Source: Beroe ovata (Eukaryota; Ctenophora; Nuda; Beroida; Beroidae). Taken from it: a stretch of 64,000 bases of DNA. Positions 1 to 12,533 of this stretch are shown here, piece after piece. Within the stretch, counting starts at the first letter, position 1. Every line of letters starts with the position of its first letter. The notes under the pieces are model-generated. The model worked only from the letters and a program-made list of their open reading frames with translations. It was not told the DNA's origin and did not search any database. The stretch is from contig CAMPET010000032.1 of NCBI GenBank assembly GCA_946803715.1, positions 5,519 through 69,518 on the forward strand, read 5' to 3'. A program made the translations under genes and the position numbers.

Positions 1-20
1 TGTGTGTGTGTGTGTGTGTC
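1..20. repeat. (TG)n microsatellite at window edge
   Basis: The window opens in a TG dinucleotide run that probably continues to the left. TG/CA tracts recur across the window and often coincide with assembly gaps. Confidence 0.9.
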
Positions 21-343
21 TGTTTGTCTGAGGGTAGAAATTTTACACTCGTATATCTGTTGACAGACACAATCAATATAAATTCTTATGGTAGTTTTGA
101 GCATTCCGATAGCATGTAAAATACACTCTCTGTACTCAAACAACAACGCTATAGAAGTATTTAGCCCGTGTTAGGGCAGTCAGCGACTCAACTTTTATTC
201 TTTATCACGAGTTTATTCTTTGTTTACGTGGACTATAATTCAACAAAATTCCTCGGTAGCTGCTGATCAACACCCCCCATGTTTCACTACTGAGTTTATT
301 CACAACTGATAGAGTTGGAGTCTAATACACTACTTCCCCACAG

Positions 344-788
344 ACCAAGTGACGCGGACACTGCTACCATCTCCATACAGAAGGGTGATCTTATTGTCAT
401 GGCAACTGACGGACTCTTTGACAACATGTTCCAAAGTCAGATAGTCGAGAGGTTGCGACTCATCGATAAATTCGTAAGTAGATCGATCACGAGAAGGTTA
501 TAGTGCCAATTAATGTGCCCTTGACACCACTTTTGCGCTGACGATGAAAGGTAACAATTCCCTCTCGTACAGGCTCCCACATACGAAGGACTGAAGCAAG
601 CAGCTGACAAGTTGGCGGCCGATGCCAGGAATCTCGCTATGGACGAAGATTACATGTCGCCCTTCGCTATGAAGGCTCAACACTACGGACTGAACTTCAG
701 GGGCGGCAAACTGGACGATATTACCGTCCTCCTGGCTTCTGTCGTCGATTGCTGGTCCGATTCTACCCCTGTTCAGGACCAAATTTGA
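344..788 (+). CDS. PPTC7: PPTC7-like PP2C phosphatase, C-terminal exons (5' partial)
   Basis: These are the last two exons (344-473 and 573-788) of a PPM/PP2C-family Ser/Thr phosphatase. PPTC7 acts in mitochondria, where it dephosphorylates matrix proteins and restrains BNIP3/NIX mitophagy. The first exon reads GDLIVMATDGLFDNM, the family motif with a metal-binding Asp. The second contains YMSPFA and, near the end, RGGKLDDITVLLA, with the second metal-binding Asp in DDIT. These match the spacing and wording of animal PPTC7. The acceptor AG is at 342-343 and the donor GTAAGT at 474. Frame is kept across the intron and the stop TGA is 786-788. The N-terminal catalytic region and targeting peptide must lie left of the window or in the poorly resolved first 340 bases. 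Assignment to PPTC7 rather than another PP2C is fairly firm because of the RGGKxDDIT ending. Confidence 0.85.
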
Positions 789-2389
789 GATTAAATTATT
801 ACGTTTTGTAAAACACATGTTACTGTTGAAGGCACCCAGACACATGTCCAGCTTCCACTTTTCAGTTTACAGTGTCTACTGTCTATTTTATGTAATGTAA
901 GAAGTCGACGTCGAAACTGCGTACAAACCTACGGACTCATGAAACGACCTGAGTTTCGATTCGGTAACTTCGACCGATTAATGCCTAGAGTACCAAATAC
1001 CAATCAAGATCTCCAAACACAATTCAATAATCATAGTGATCTAACACAACGTGTATTTGTGACATATCTCTGATTACAGTGAATTGACTGATATTGCTCA
1101 TCAGATATTTACAGGTAGACTCATTCCTATCATTTCTACTTGTGTAACTGGTGACGTTCAGCAACAGAAATCTCATTCCATTTGTGATGTGTGAACACCT
1201 GAAATCCTTCAATATCACCGCTAATGAGTGACGAGTGTATAATCATTTGGATTGAGTGGAGCCGAATACTGTCGAAATATAATATTTTGTTCTGAAGAAG
1301 GTGTCAATTTTGCTACTTTGATATAATTTGATTCTGCTACAGTAGTATAGACAACAACAGCTGTATAGATATTATGAGACATAGTGACCCATCACCCAAC
1401 AAAATCCAAGAATTCATTGCTTGCTACCATGTTCATCTACAATAGATAAATGCGGTCTTCCCATTCATCGCTGTATGCTGCATTTTGCCTGCTGATTTAG
1501 ATCTTCCTTCCAGAAAGTGATCGTGATTTGTTTGATAATTTTGTATCAAAAGCAGAGAGAAGCACCGATTTTCAAAGATTAAGATGATTTTAGGCAAATA
1601 CTTGTATTCGGAGGTGGAATCTTATTTCAAGAAAAGAACAAAGGTCGTTCGTAGAAATGTTAAGAAAATACGATTCGCAGGGGAGACAGAGTAATTTATT
1701 CTCATTCGGCAACATGATAGACAACACTGAATACCGAGTTCAAAACTAATTTGAAGCCTGAAAATCTAATTTTGCTATTGAGAGTGGTCTACATCATTTT
1801 GTCAAGAATATAGAAACCTGCCTGTTGATATGTATATAGTATGCGAAGAGAAAACAATAGAACAGTGAAATTTGAACGCTGATTGTTTTTATATGAGAAT
1901 TTTTAGCGCTACTCCGGTCAAAAACTAGCTTTTCTTTATCAAAAGCTTTTCTTTATCAAAAGACTTTAATTAATAAGCGTGCAACTGTCCTTTGTTGAAG
2001 TAACAAGGTGCAAGATCGTACAGCCAATCTAGTTTTTTGAATTCAGCCTTTTCATTCCCCGAACACTCGTGACTCGCCCTTATGTGGAATTATTATCGAG
2101 ATTCCTTTCAAACACGTGTTTTGATGGCAAATTTGTCACAATTTGGACAAAATTTCATTGGACGGAAGGCGCGCGCATGATTTTATCGAACAAAACGTAT
2201 TCGTGTGTCTGATTCACGGCGCGCGCGAGCTTAAATTAATTAATTAATTGCATTGATTCATTGGAGCTAAATAATTATATTTTTATTCTAGGGACCGTTC
2301 ATCACTCATACAATTGCACACGTTGCGTTCCCTTGCCTTGTTATACAGTTGATATGTGCTGTGCGGGCGACATGCCTGGCCGCGATACT
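789..2389. other. Gene-free interval downstream of PPTC7-like gene
   Basis: I find no supported coding exon here. The sequence is AT-rich with short stop-ridden frames on both strands. It includes a repeated AAAGCTTTTCTTTATC word at 1927-1961 and a (TTAA)n run near 2233-2249. GC-rich patches (GGCGCGCGC) begin near 2170, as they do around other mobile-element insertions in this window. Confidence 0.6.
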
Positions 2390-2526
2390 TTGTAGGATTT
2401 TACCCTACCGTCGGTGCGCGCGATTTTCAATCCGCCCCGACTTTATCCCCGACTTTTTCAATCCGCGCGATTTTATCCTTGCCAGGGATAAAATCCCGCC
2501 AGCAAGGGTAGGGTGAAATCCTACAA
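2390..2526. mobile_element. MITE copy 1, TIR TTGTAGGATTT..., 8-bp exact target duplication
   Basis: Non-coding inverted-repeat element with ends TTGTAGGATTTTACCCTACC and GGTAGGGTGAAATCCTACAA. It is flanked by GCGATACT on both sides (2382-2389 and 2527-2534). Four other copies lie in this window (24771, 25100, 25596, 63255), mostly with 9-bp duplications, so this copy may have lost one flanking base. The interior is GC-rich and partly self-complementary. The element has no open reading frame, so it is non-autonomous. Confidence 0.85.
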
Positions 2527-2774
2527 GCGATACTAGGCCGAGCTTCTGAATTCGCGGCGCGCGCGCAATTATATTGTTCATGTTGATAATATTTTTCAAT
2601 TTCCCATCAAGTTAAAGCTCATTATTTTTTTGAATTTTTATTGTTGTGTCATGTGCTGTTATGCTGGCATGAAAACATTGGATTGAATAATGAAAACAGT
2701 TACTTCACATTATATTGTATTGTGGGTGACATGATAGTATTATACTCATGCGATTCATCATTAGGTACTTCAAC

Positions 2775-3329
2775 ATGCCCATTGTTCAAGTTACAACCAA
2801 TGTCACTAAAAAGATTTCTACCCCTTTCTTAAAGAGTATTGGTACATTGGTGGCTGATATGACTCATAAGCCTGAGAAGGTTCTGTCTTTTAGTTTTAAG
2901 TTTCCTCCCAAATTAAACCATATTATGAAAGAGTTATAAATATTTCTGAGTAATATTTTAGGGTGTTGTTGTTATGCTGAACCCCCAGCATCAGATTTGG
3001 TACAATGGATCAGAAGATCCTTTAGCTCACATCAGGTTACCTATTGTGTAGATTACTATGACATATTCTTATTTACATCCACATAAGTCCTTCAACCATC
3101 CTGGTCTTTCTATAGAACATATGGTTTTTCTTCCAATCACATTTTCAGATTCACCTCTCTTGACATGGCTGTATCAAGTCATGCAGGTTATTCTAAAAAG
3201 TTTGCTGCTCATTTTAAGGAGCATTTAGATATTGAGGAGGGAAGAGTGGTTGTAGAGTTTAACTCACCTCCAGCAGAGAACTTAGGAAAGGAAGGGTCAA
3301 CCATTGCTGAGTTGAGGAAACTGCAATGA
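2775..3329 (+). CDS. MIF: MIF / D-dopachrome tautomerase family protein
   Basis: Three exons (2775-2879, 2962-3035, 3149-3329) encode a 119-residue protein, close to the 115-118 residues usual for MIF and D-DT. The start MPIVQVTTNV gives the catalytic N-terminal proline after Met removal. A lysine aligned with MIF Lys32 is present in THKPEK, and WYNGSEDPLAHI corresponds to the MIF GGSSEPC region. The family forms trimeric tautomerases and, in vertebrates, CD74-binding cytokines. The CxxC motif of vertebrate MIF is absent. The C-terminal ENLGKEGSTIAEL resembles the IGKIGTVMTFL end of D-DT more than MIF, so a D-DT-like or ancestral member is possible. The first donor is GTTCTG and the second GTTACC, both weak but forced by the reading frame. 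The gene lies about 370 bp upstream of MVP on the same strand. Confidence 0.85.
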
Positions 3330-3697
3330 TAAACTGCTCAACTTAGCATGATCGTACTGTTATGAAAGTGATGTATTGGTGGTATTATCTGGATGAATGT
3401 ACTCTTTGGTTGATGTTTTTCATGTTTTTCGTGTCAGTGTTTTTAAATCTTTTATTTTTATTCATACTTTTTAACAATTATCTCACAACCTTGTTTTGCC
3501 TATACCTAGTACCTAGGTACCAATGTGCTATAGTACCAAAGGTGTTGAGTGTTTGGAATAATGCTTATTTGGATCTTTTAATAGTCCTAAAAAATCGTCT
3601 CGATCCAAATCGTCTCGGTCCTAATTTCTATACTCATTGACTCAACTACTCATTATTTCCCAAATTTCATTAGAGCTGTTACAGGATCTAGCACACC
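3330..3697. other. MIF-MVP intergenic spacer
   Basis: AT-rich spacer. A 92-codon open frame at 3362-3640 encodes a hydrophobic, low-complexity sequence with no recognisable domain and is probably chance or 3'UTR. The MVP promoter and 5'UTR should lie in the last 200 bases. I see no distinct regulatory motif. Confidence 0.5.
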
Positions 3698-4655
3698 ATG
3701 TCCAAGGCAAACAAGGGTGACGACACTGTCATCAGAATACCCCCACATTTCTACATCCATGTGTTAGATCTCAAAACTAATGTCACTAAGATCATCAAAG
3801 GTCCCGAAACATTCGTCAGACAGGTATGAGTATTGTATAGTAAGATGTGGTTTGAAGCTCGATCTATACATTCATAGACTTGACTTGGTTTATTACATTA
3901 TTACTATCCTCCAGGACAATGAAAAAGTGGTCGAGGGCCCTACAAAGATGGTTATCATCCCTCCAAACCACTATTGTGTCGTTACAAACCCTGTATTGAG
4001 GAATGAAAATGGGGAAGTAGAATTCGATACTTATGGTCAGGTTAGTAGATGAGTCAGTTTTTCATGGATGCCACTGCACTGTACTTTATGCACAAAAAGA
4101 CTTCTACCCGCCTCACCTACCTCAGGCTAAACTAGTACATGCTGATCACGAAGTCCGACTGACACAGGACCCCTTCCCCCTGTACCCAGGGGAGGGTCTC
4201 TATGTGAAGGTGTCCAAGCTCCAGGCTGTTCCCACTAACACAGCCCTCAGACTACGTGCTAACGCTGACTTCACTGATAAAGATGGCACGATGAGATACG
4301 CACATGATGAGTGGCTTTTCACCGGACCAGGTGAATTAATCATCAAGTTCATCATTATTCATCAAGTTCATCAATTCTCATCACCACACATTCTGTGTAG
4401 AGTGATGTGTCGGAAAATAGGAGCGTTTCCTACCCTCGCATGTAAATGGTCATGATATTCACAACCGCAACTTTTAACTGTTGTCATCGCTACAAATTAC
4501 TATTCCTAACGTGTGAAACGGGCTTTTGTTCATCTCTTGTTATCATGAAAGAGTTGGCAAGCATCAGTTTGTTGCATGAAGATTACAACACGTTACCTAC
4601 TGCATGAATCATGTCCAAGAGAGACTTATCAAGCATCAAAATTGCGCCTTACACT

Positions 4656-4693
<38 letters not shown>

Positions 4694-4721
4694 NACCGCA
4701 CCACACCTGTGTAACACCGTG

Positions 4722-4752
<31 letters not shown>

Positions 4753-5330
4753 TGTGTGTGTTGTGTGTGTGTGTTTTTATCAACTGAACACAGATCTTCA
4801 TAGATATGAAATCATGGCGCGCATTTAATATTTATGAATCTATCATCGGGCTCGTTTCTCATGACAAGTGCCGGATGATAACTAACTGCTATCACACACA
4901 CACTCAGGTACCTATCTCCCTCACAAGAATGTGGATGTGATTGAGAATATCAGGGCAAGCATCATCAAACCCAATGAGGCTCTCCGACTTCGTGCTCTGA
5001 AGGCTTGCAAGGTTCGTAATTGGGGGAATTGTAAATGTGTCTCATGTTTAGGTGAGAGCATTGTGCTTCATTCGTCAATCCGGGATGTTATTCCAGAAAC
5101 CAGTTTTTCCTTGGTATGAGTTATCTTTTTTCGCATTTCACTCTGCAGAACTAAATCTCACCGAGCAAGTCCTCATGAGAACCACCAGTGTAAACTGTAT
5201 ACCGTAGCAAGAATACGAAAATATATCTTAAACATAGGACACACAGCGTGTGCGCTATGACAAGCGATGTTGTGGACACACCACACACACACACACACAC
5301 ACACNCTCTATATCTTACCCACCCAATCAA

Positions 5331-5374
<44 letters not shown>

Positions 5375-8300
5375 TTTACTGCTGTCATCGACTAACTACG
5401 TGCTTAGACACTACCTACAACCTGGAATGCTGGAAATATTTCTACCCGGAAACGCTAAAACCCCGGATTGTTGTGACTACGTAATGTTTAGAGGAGCTAA
5501 ACTGGCTCTAGGTTTGACTTAGATCAACTGGTCATACGTCCTAATACCAGTTAGGGTATTCTAAAACAGTACCAATACACCCCATTGAAACACTCTCGGC
5601 ATGCTATTTTGACGGCGCCAATTTCAATCCCTCACGGTTCACTGATACACAATATCTCCCCTCCCAATTTCTCCACTTCGATGCCACTATCATTTTCCTT
5701 AGAGCACCCTGCCCCTTACTCAGAATACCCCTACCTCCCTGACAACCCCCTCTCTCTGATGGACTCTTATCCCCTCCCTCCCCCAGAACTTCACCACTAT
5801 GATTCCCCCCTCTCTCTCAGGACCAAAGTGGCAAGGATCGAGTGTGTGGTGAGGAGTGGCTGGTGAGCCAGACTGGTGCGTACCTGCCCGGTGCATACGA
5901 GCAGGTAGAGGGCACCATCTCAGCGTATGTGCTGACTGAGAACATGGCACTGCACCTGGAGGCACTGCAGAGCTTCACGGACAGGTTCGGGATAGAGAGA
6001 AAGAGTGGAGAGCAGTGGCTCATCTCAATCAAGGTATGGGTGAGGGAATATGAACTATAGCTGTTACAGGAATGATATCAATTATAACCGCTTCCTCACA
6101 ACAAATTCATTACATGAATCTTGAACAATGAACCCCTCATCCTCCCAGGAATCTGAAGCATTTATCCCCGATGTGTATGAAAATGTTATCTCAGTGGTGA
6201 ATATCTCCACACTGACGAACAGGCAGTACTGTGTCATTCTGGACCCTGTAGGGGCCGATGGGAAAAACAAACTTGGACAACGCAAACTCGTCAAGGTAAC
6301 CCATGAGTTACGACTTGGTGTCAAGCAGTCTAGAAAAACCTAATTATGACCTAATAATGAAACTTTCCAACTTTCCCGGTGTACATTTTTTCTCAGTACG
6401 TGTATCAGGTCGCGATGTTTTGTCCCCATTTTCCACTATGTAGATTGTAGGTTTTGTTAACACTGTTCGTGACCACTGAGCACACTGAGTCATCAGTCAG
6501 TGTCAACTGGGTTTGACGTCACATACGGTCATATAGTGAGATGTGTTCTCTGTGCAGTGTGTATGATGCCTGCAGTACACATTGAACAGGGACATGGCTG
6601 GTTGCGCATGTCACATTGCTCATTGCACATTGCACGGACTATAAAGAGAAAAAATGATCACATATAGCATCTCTGTTTTCCAGTGAATTTGTTTGAGTCA
6701 AAAATATTAAAGATTTCAAAGTTTAGCCTGTAATGCCACTGCGACATCAACTTGATTCACACTGTGAAATTCATAGGTATGTATCTATAGTGTAGACAGT
6801 GATTTCACCAATTAGCTTAGACCGGCAGCTGCATTACTTGGCTCATGTTGAGAAATGTATGGAGTAAGGAATGTACTGGAGAAAATATAGAAAAATAAAA
6901 TACGGAAACTTAATTGGTGGTATATTTACTACCTAGTGCTTACCTAAATATACTCGGGTGCTATCAGAAACGAGTTTTGTCAACAATTAATCGTCAACGA
7001 TGAATTAAGTTTCTTGAGTTCTTCATCTCTACCCAATTAACTCGCCATTATCTCGCTGCTAATTGACCCTATTATCCGCAGGGAGAGAAGAGTTTCTTCC
7101 TGCAGCCGGGTGAGCGACTGGAGGCGGGGATCCAGGATGTTCACATATTGGGGGAGGATGAGGCTCTAGTGCTGCGGGCTGTACTCGCTTACAACGACTC
7201 TACCGTGAGTAATGAGTAGTTATGAGTGATCATTGTTATTCTATACTCATTACTCAGTGGTGTACTCGCTTACAACGACTCTACCGTGAGTAATGAGTAT
7301 CATTGGGTATAGTGTCGCGAGTGTTCATTGATATTGGTTACTCAGTGGTATACTCAGTGGTGTAATAAGTGGTCCAGAGTGGTCCTGACACTGGTGGCTG
7401 GTAATTGATTACTGGGTGGTATTGAGTGAGTGCGGAGTACCATGTGTAAACGGAGAGTAACACATTGTGACACTATTTGGTCTTCTTTCCGCAGAAACGC
7501 TTGTGTGTTGATTAAAACACTCAAGATCCTATTTGGAACTCATTGTCTGCACAGGAATCAACAGATAAGGGTTATACATGCAATGAAGCGAGTGTAACTT
7601 TACACTCGCATTCAGAGTGGTATTATAACTGCTGTATACTATGAGTATACTTCTTCATCGTACTACGTCACCGTTACCATGGTGCAGAGGTCAACGATAA
7701 CATAGACCTAGATAATAGCTAGTGTCGTGTACATCGTGAATTCCACACTACCAAATGTGTGTATATTGTAGGTAGGTACGTGATAAATGTTATCATTTTG
7801 AATGTTATGTGTTTTGAATAGAGGAAAAATCCTACGAATTATCTTTATCTAGATTTTATGTATCTTTTCAATATCTATTCATACAGAACATTGTGTAATG
7901 GGTATATTACATACGAACATCCGTATCAGCAAATGGAAATGTATGATGTAAATGACTCATCACTCGATAGGGCCAATGAAATGATGATTGCCCCTATTCC
8001 CCTCTCTCTTTGGGCTCTATGATATTGTCGAATCTGCATTGCGGATGGGAGCAATCATTACTGTGTACATTGTACCAAGAGCGCTGTGCTATGAACAGTG
8101 GTCGCTAATGAACAGTTTAGTCTGATTCGGACCGGTTTGTTCACTGTATAGAGGGAGTGTAGATATTTGTACCACGTGACTAGTAGCTGACTTTTGTCAA
8201 TTATCAAACATTTAGATTTGGTATTGTTCAAATGTGTAATCTACTCAGCATTCGTTACCATGGCTACAGAAATTGTCCCGAGCAAAGCGCCGTGTACTGC

Positions 8301-11300
8301 TTACAGGAGGAATTTAGGCGCCAGTGGAGTGATGTAAGGTGTACATGAATTTTAATATTGTGTACAAGCAGTCTCCGATAACGTTTAGGAGAGTGTTTGC
8401 TGAGTGCTAACAAGGAGAGTATGGAAATTCGATGACGCTTTACGCAGTTTGGGTGGATGTGCAAATATTTATGAAGGAGCACACAGACTGCCTATGACAT
8501 GTCAGAAAATGTTTAGAAATTAGAGTGGGGGACAGAATTCATGGATAACTATGCATAGTTATCCATGAATAGCTATGGTGGAAATGAGAGTGATCATGAG
8601 AGTAAAACCAACATTCCACACACTCCAACTGCCAGAACCCTCTAGTCCCCCTTCTCCCCCCTACTCCCACTCTACTCCCCCTTCTCCCCCTACTCCCACT
8701 CTACTCCCCCTGCTCCCACTCTTGTTCCCTCCACTCTTGACAACTCCTCTCTTAGGGTGCGGTGCGGGCACCAGGTCACATGTGGATGGTGCGTGGTCCG
8801 TGTGAGTTTATCCCTGATGTGGAGATCGAGATTGTGGACCGGAGGAAAGCTCTGCCCCTCGACGAGAATGAGGGTATCTACGTGAGGGACATCAAGACGG
8901 GAAAGGTACATGTGTAAATTGTGGACCAGTGTGTAGACAAGTGTGTGTGTGTGTGGAACTTCATTAATCAAGTGTGCTCATCTCACAATTCCACATTTTC
9001 TGCATTTCTTCTCATCTCAACTTTATACTCACTCCTAAACTCCTCTATTTCGCATCCCCCATTTCCATCCCCAGTGCTCCTGTCTCCTGTCCCCACTCCT
9101 TCACCCCACTCCCTTTCACCCCAATTGCACCTCACTCCCTCTCACACCAATTGCACCCCACTCCCTCTCATACCAATTACACCCCACTCCCTCTCACAAC
9201 AATTACACCCCACTCCCTCTCACCTCCTCTCTCGTTTACAGGTTCGGTCAGTTATCGGACAGACGTATATTCTGAACCAAGATGAGGAGCTGTGGGATAA
9301 GAATCTACCCGAACAGGTAGAGAAATTGCTCTCAGCAGAAATCGATCCTTTAGCAGATCGGACCGCAAGGGCTCATACTAAGGAAAGCAAGGGTCGTCTT
9401 AAACACAAGGTTATCAGCTACAGGGTACCGCACAACGCAGCTGCTCAAATCTATGACTACAAGGCTAAGAGAGCTAGGTGAGTTACAGATAAATTCTCAA
9501 CATTCCTTTCAAATAATATGTCATATCCTGAACAATCAATGTCTTCCGTTCATTAGTAGAGCTATAGACGTTCCCTGGATTTCCCGATCATTAACCGATA
9601 ACACGACTATAATCACTCCCAGGGTTAAATTTCCCGATAATGAACCGATAACACGACCATAATAACTCCCAGGGTTGTGTTTGGGCCTGACCTGGTCATG
9701 CTAGACCCCGATGAGCACTTCACTCAGCTGTCCCTCTCTGGCGGCAAGCCAAAACGACCCAACTGTATCCGATCCCTGTGCCTGCTCCTCGGCCCAGACT
9801 TCATGACGGATATCATTACGGTGGAGACAAGCGACCACGCCCGTCTCGCTCTACAACTATCATACAACTGGCACTTTGAGGTGGGAGATCAGGATCCGAA
9901 CCACCCTGCGGCTGCAGCTCTGTTTGCCGTTCCTGATTTCGTTGGCGACGCTTGCAAAGCCCTTGCTTCCCGCATAAGAGGGGCTGTGGCTAGTGTTCCT
10001 TTCGACGATTTTCACAGGAACTCAGCTAGGATCATCAGATCTTCTGTGTTTGGGCTGGATGAGAACATGAAGGTAAAAGTCCTGGGATAATTTGGTAATT
10101 AGGAAGGTAATCTTGTGATAATTGATCGTCATGAAACCTTGATATGAAACTAAGATGTTTGTTAATCATTACTGAAAATGTACAAGAAATCTGATGTATT
10201 TAAGGTGAAGAGCAACTTCATGTTCACTGCGAACAAGCTGGTGATTGATAATGTGGATATTCAATCTGTCGAACCCGTGGACCAGCGGACCCGGGACTCC
10301 CTACAGAAATCTGTTCAACTTGCTATTGAGATCACAACCAACTCGCAAGAAGCGTCAGCGAGGTTGGTTTTGATGAATGAGATGGTAAAACAGTAGCTCT
10401 GTACGAATTACATCATCCATCATCATGTTACCTGGAGTAAGGATGATGTAATGGTAATCAAGACTTTACGGAACGCGCGTTGACGGTTTCATCGATATTG
10501 ATGCGCGCTGCACGCGCGTTCGCAATGGAGTAAATCTGGAATTAAGTAGTTCTAGATCGTGGCCGTGCTCATTCAAACTGAGCGACCATCCTGAATACGC
10601 GTGTAACTGCCTCTTCTCATCTCCTATGAAGCTGTAGAAACTAGCTGTATCATTATCTGAAATCCTAACCCCAGGCACGAAGCGGAACGGTTGGAGCAGG
10701 AAGCGAAAGGACGACTTGAACGACAGAAGATTAACGACGAGGCAGAGGCTGAGAAAGCGAGAACATCTCTCTTGGAGCTGCAATCGCTCTCAGCAGCAGT
10801 GGAGAGCACTGGCCAGGCTAAGGCAGAGGCCCAGTCCAGAGCTGAGTCCGCCAAGATCGAGGGACAGGCAGCGGTAGAACAGGCACAACTCAAAGCGGAG
10901 GCGCAGAACATTGATGCTGTACGTGATTTTCACAGATTATCGCCAGCCCTTGTTGTATTTCAGTGATATAAGATTTGACATTTATTCCATTTCCAGGAAA
11001 ATGAACTGCGGAGAATTAACGATGCCCGAAAGGGAGAGCTCGAGTATATCAGTGCTAACAACAACCTTGAGGTTGAGAAGGCTAAGCAGATGGCGCAAAT
11101 CGAGACTAACAAATTCCAAAACATGATTTCGTCGTTGGGAGCTGAGAATATCGCTAAAATTGCGACATCTGGACATGATAATCAGGTCAGTGGGTACAGA
11201 TTTTATCTTACATGCACATTTCTATCCAAATAAATGTACCTGTAGAATCACCCATTGTAATCACAACGTTTTCAGGTGGCCATGTTGCAAGCACTAGGAC

Positions 11301-11398
11301 TGCAGTCCACACTCATTACCGATGGCTCAACTCCACTCAACTTGTTTAACACTGCACGGGGACTAGTTGGCAGCCTGCCAAACGCATCCAATGAGTAA
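3698..11398 (+). CDS. MVP: Major vault protein (14 exons)
   Basis: Fourteen exons: 3698-3823, 3915-4040, 4126-4330, 4908-5011, 5821-6033, 6149-6295, 7082-7204, 8756-8905, 9242-9477, 9673-10072, 10205-10362, 10675-10918, 10997-11185, 11276-11398. They join in frame to 847 residues (human MVP 893). MVP is the shell protein of vaults, large cytoplasmic ribonucleoprotein barrels of 78 copies. The order is the family order. Repeated N-terminal MVP domains carry [15 protein letters not shown] and EEWL motifs. The shoulder follows with [15 protein letters not shown] and NWHFEV...[11 protein letters not shown]. Then come the cap helix ([15 protein letters not shown], heptad-rich [15 protein letters not shown]) and a short tail after [15 protein letters not shown]. 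The ATG at 3698 gives a normal N-terminus with [14 protein letters not shown]. Identity is certain. Introns 3, 4, 7 and 8 are enlarged by microsatellites or local duplications. Confidence 0.97.
4659..4774. repeat. (GT)n microsatellite with single-N join, MVP intron 3
   Basis: Interrupted GT tract with one N at 4694, which probably marks an unresolved repeat length. Confidence 0.85.
5281..5372. repeat. (CA)n microsatellite with single-N join, MVP intron 4
   Basis: Two CA tracts separated by a short unique spacer and an N at 5305. The reading of this intron is uncertain, but the flanking exons are unaffected. Confidence 0.85.
7178..7298 (+). repeat. Local duplication of MVP exon 7 end plus its splice donor
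   Basis: The last ~25 bases of exon 7 with its donor (about 7180-7217) recur at about 7261-7298. The GTGTACTCGCTTACAACGAC wording, GTGAGT and AATGAGT are all retained. The second copy lies in the intron, so a decoy donor is available, but the downstream copy has no acceptor of its own. Confidence 0.75.
9107..9225. repeat. 27-bp minisatellite before MVP exon 9
   Basis: About four units of a 27-base pyrimidine-rich repeat (CACTCCCTCTCACACCAATT plus GCACCCC) run up to the exon 9 acceptor. They presumably serve as an extended polypyrimidine tract. Confidence 0.8.
9581..9680 (+). repeat. 50-bp tandem duplication containing MVP exon 10 acceptor
   Basis: Units 9581-9630 and 9631-9680 are near-identical and each ends in CTCCCAGGGTT. 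The distal acceptor (9671-9672) gives the correct reading RVVFGP. The proximal one (9621-9622) would read RVKFPDNEP and soon hit a stop. Confidence 0.8.
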
Positions 11399-12533
11399 TG
11401 CTTGAGGATGTGGCCGACATTGACTGATTTCCCGAAAACAGAGAACCACTATTTAACATTTATCGTAGTTTTGATGGAGTTATTGATATTAAGAAAAACA
11501 TTTATTATCATAATTGATGGAAAAAACCAAAAGAAGTGTGATTTTATAATGCTTGCTTAATGTTGATGTTGCTTAAAATGAACATATTTCACTGTTCATT
11601 TTCTTGAAGAAAGGTGTAATGTTTGAGAGTTTGATTTTTTATCGCGCAGTTTCAAAAAATTCCAATAGTTTATTGGGATAACACTGATATAGATGAGCTA
11701 TTTTTTAGAATATTGGTGTGCAAAGTATGTACTTAATATAATTGACGTTTAAAATCAGAAAAGATTACTTCATTATCGTTTACAAATTGGTCGAATCACT
11801 AAACACGTCACTCACCATGCCAAATGCAATTTCAATTCGCATTTCGCGTGCATTCTGAACTTGGACCTGGTCAGTGGGTTCTCCGCCGCTATCCAGGGAG
11901 CAATATACGGCGTAGCATGTATTGGCCGAATGTCGCATAACATGGCTAGTATATACATTTCCATTCCATGGGTCAGAGTCACACCTTGCGACTTGTGGGT
12001 ATCACGGATTTCGTCCCTTCGGGATAAAATCTTGCAGCTTATGCTGGGACTAAACTAAAAGTTGAAACCGTTGCCATGAGGACAGTCACAGAGCAAAGAT
12101 GTATGAAAGGAAATCAGAAACAAGTTTTAGAAAGTTCGGAAATAAAAGGGATTACGAATACTATTACCATTTCCATTCCTGATCTTATCAAGATATCGAA
12201 AATCATAAAAAGACAAGTATGACCTTGCAGCATCATATCCAAATGATTGCAAAAAATAACAGACTACAAGTAAACTAACCGCTAACGCTATGACTAACAT
12301 ATACTTGATTCTTCTATTCAGTCCCATGGCCTAAGTATAAATACAAATACAATGAATAAATTAAGAGTAAAATTTAAAAAAAAGCAAGTAGAGACACAAT
12401 TTCCCAGGCTCAAGTAATCCGACTGTACATAACTGAGTGTCTAGTTATGAACAGTGGGATAACTTGGATTGAGTCTGGGGGTCTAGTTATTATAGGTGTT
12501 TAGTATAGAATAGTCTAGATATAGTCAGAGTGT
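11399..12533. other. MVP-PGAM5 convergent intergenic region
   Basis: The interval lies between two converging genes. It should hold the MVP 3'UTR (AT-rich to about 11800) and the PGAM5 3'UTR. Apart from a possible short membrane ORF listed separately, I see no coding exon. Confidence 0.5.
12127..12327 (-). CDS. Possible 66-residue single-pass membrane protein or first exon
   Basis: The frame starts at ATG and reads MGLNRRIKYM followed by a hydrophobic stretch (LVIALAVSLLVVCYFL, residues ~11-26), then a polar tail. This resembles the type II signal anchor of Golgi transferases, but no downstream exon of such an enzyme is visible on the minus strand before MVP. It may be a short real protein, an orphan first exon or chance. 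No homology recognised. Confidence 0.25.
   Translation of the reverse strand: MGLNRRIKYMLVIALAVSLLVVCYFLQSFGYDAARSYLSFYDFRYLDKIRNGNGNSIRNPFYFRTF

Noticed and set aside
3362-3640. 92-codon hydrophobic plus-strand frame
   Set aside because: Low-complexity, AT-driven hydrophobicity in the MIF 3' flank; no conserved motif or splice partner.
9281-9481. Long plus-strand frame 8921-9481 as a separate gene
   Set aside because: It is MVP exon 9 read back through the upstream pyrimidine minisatellite.
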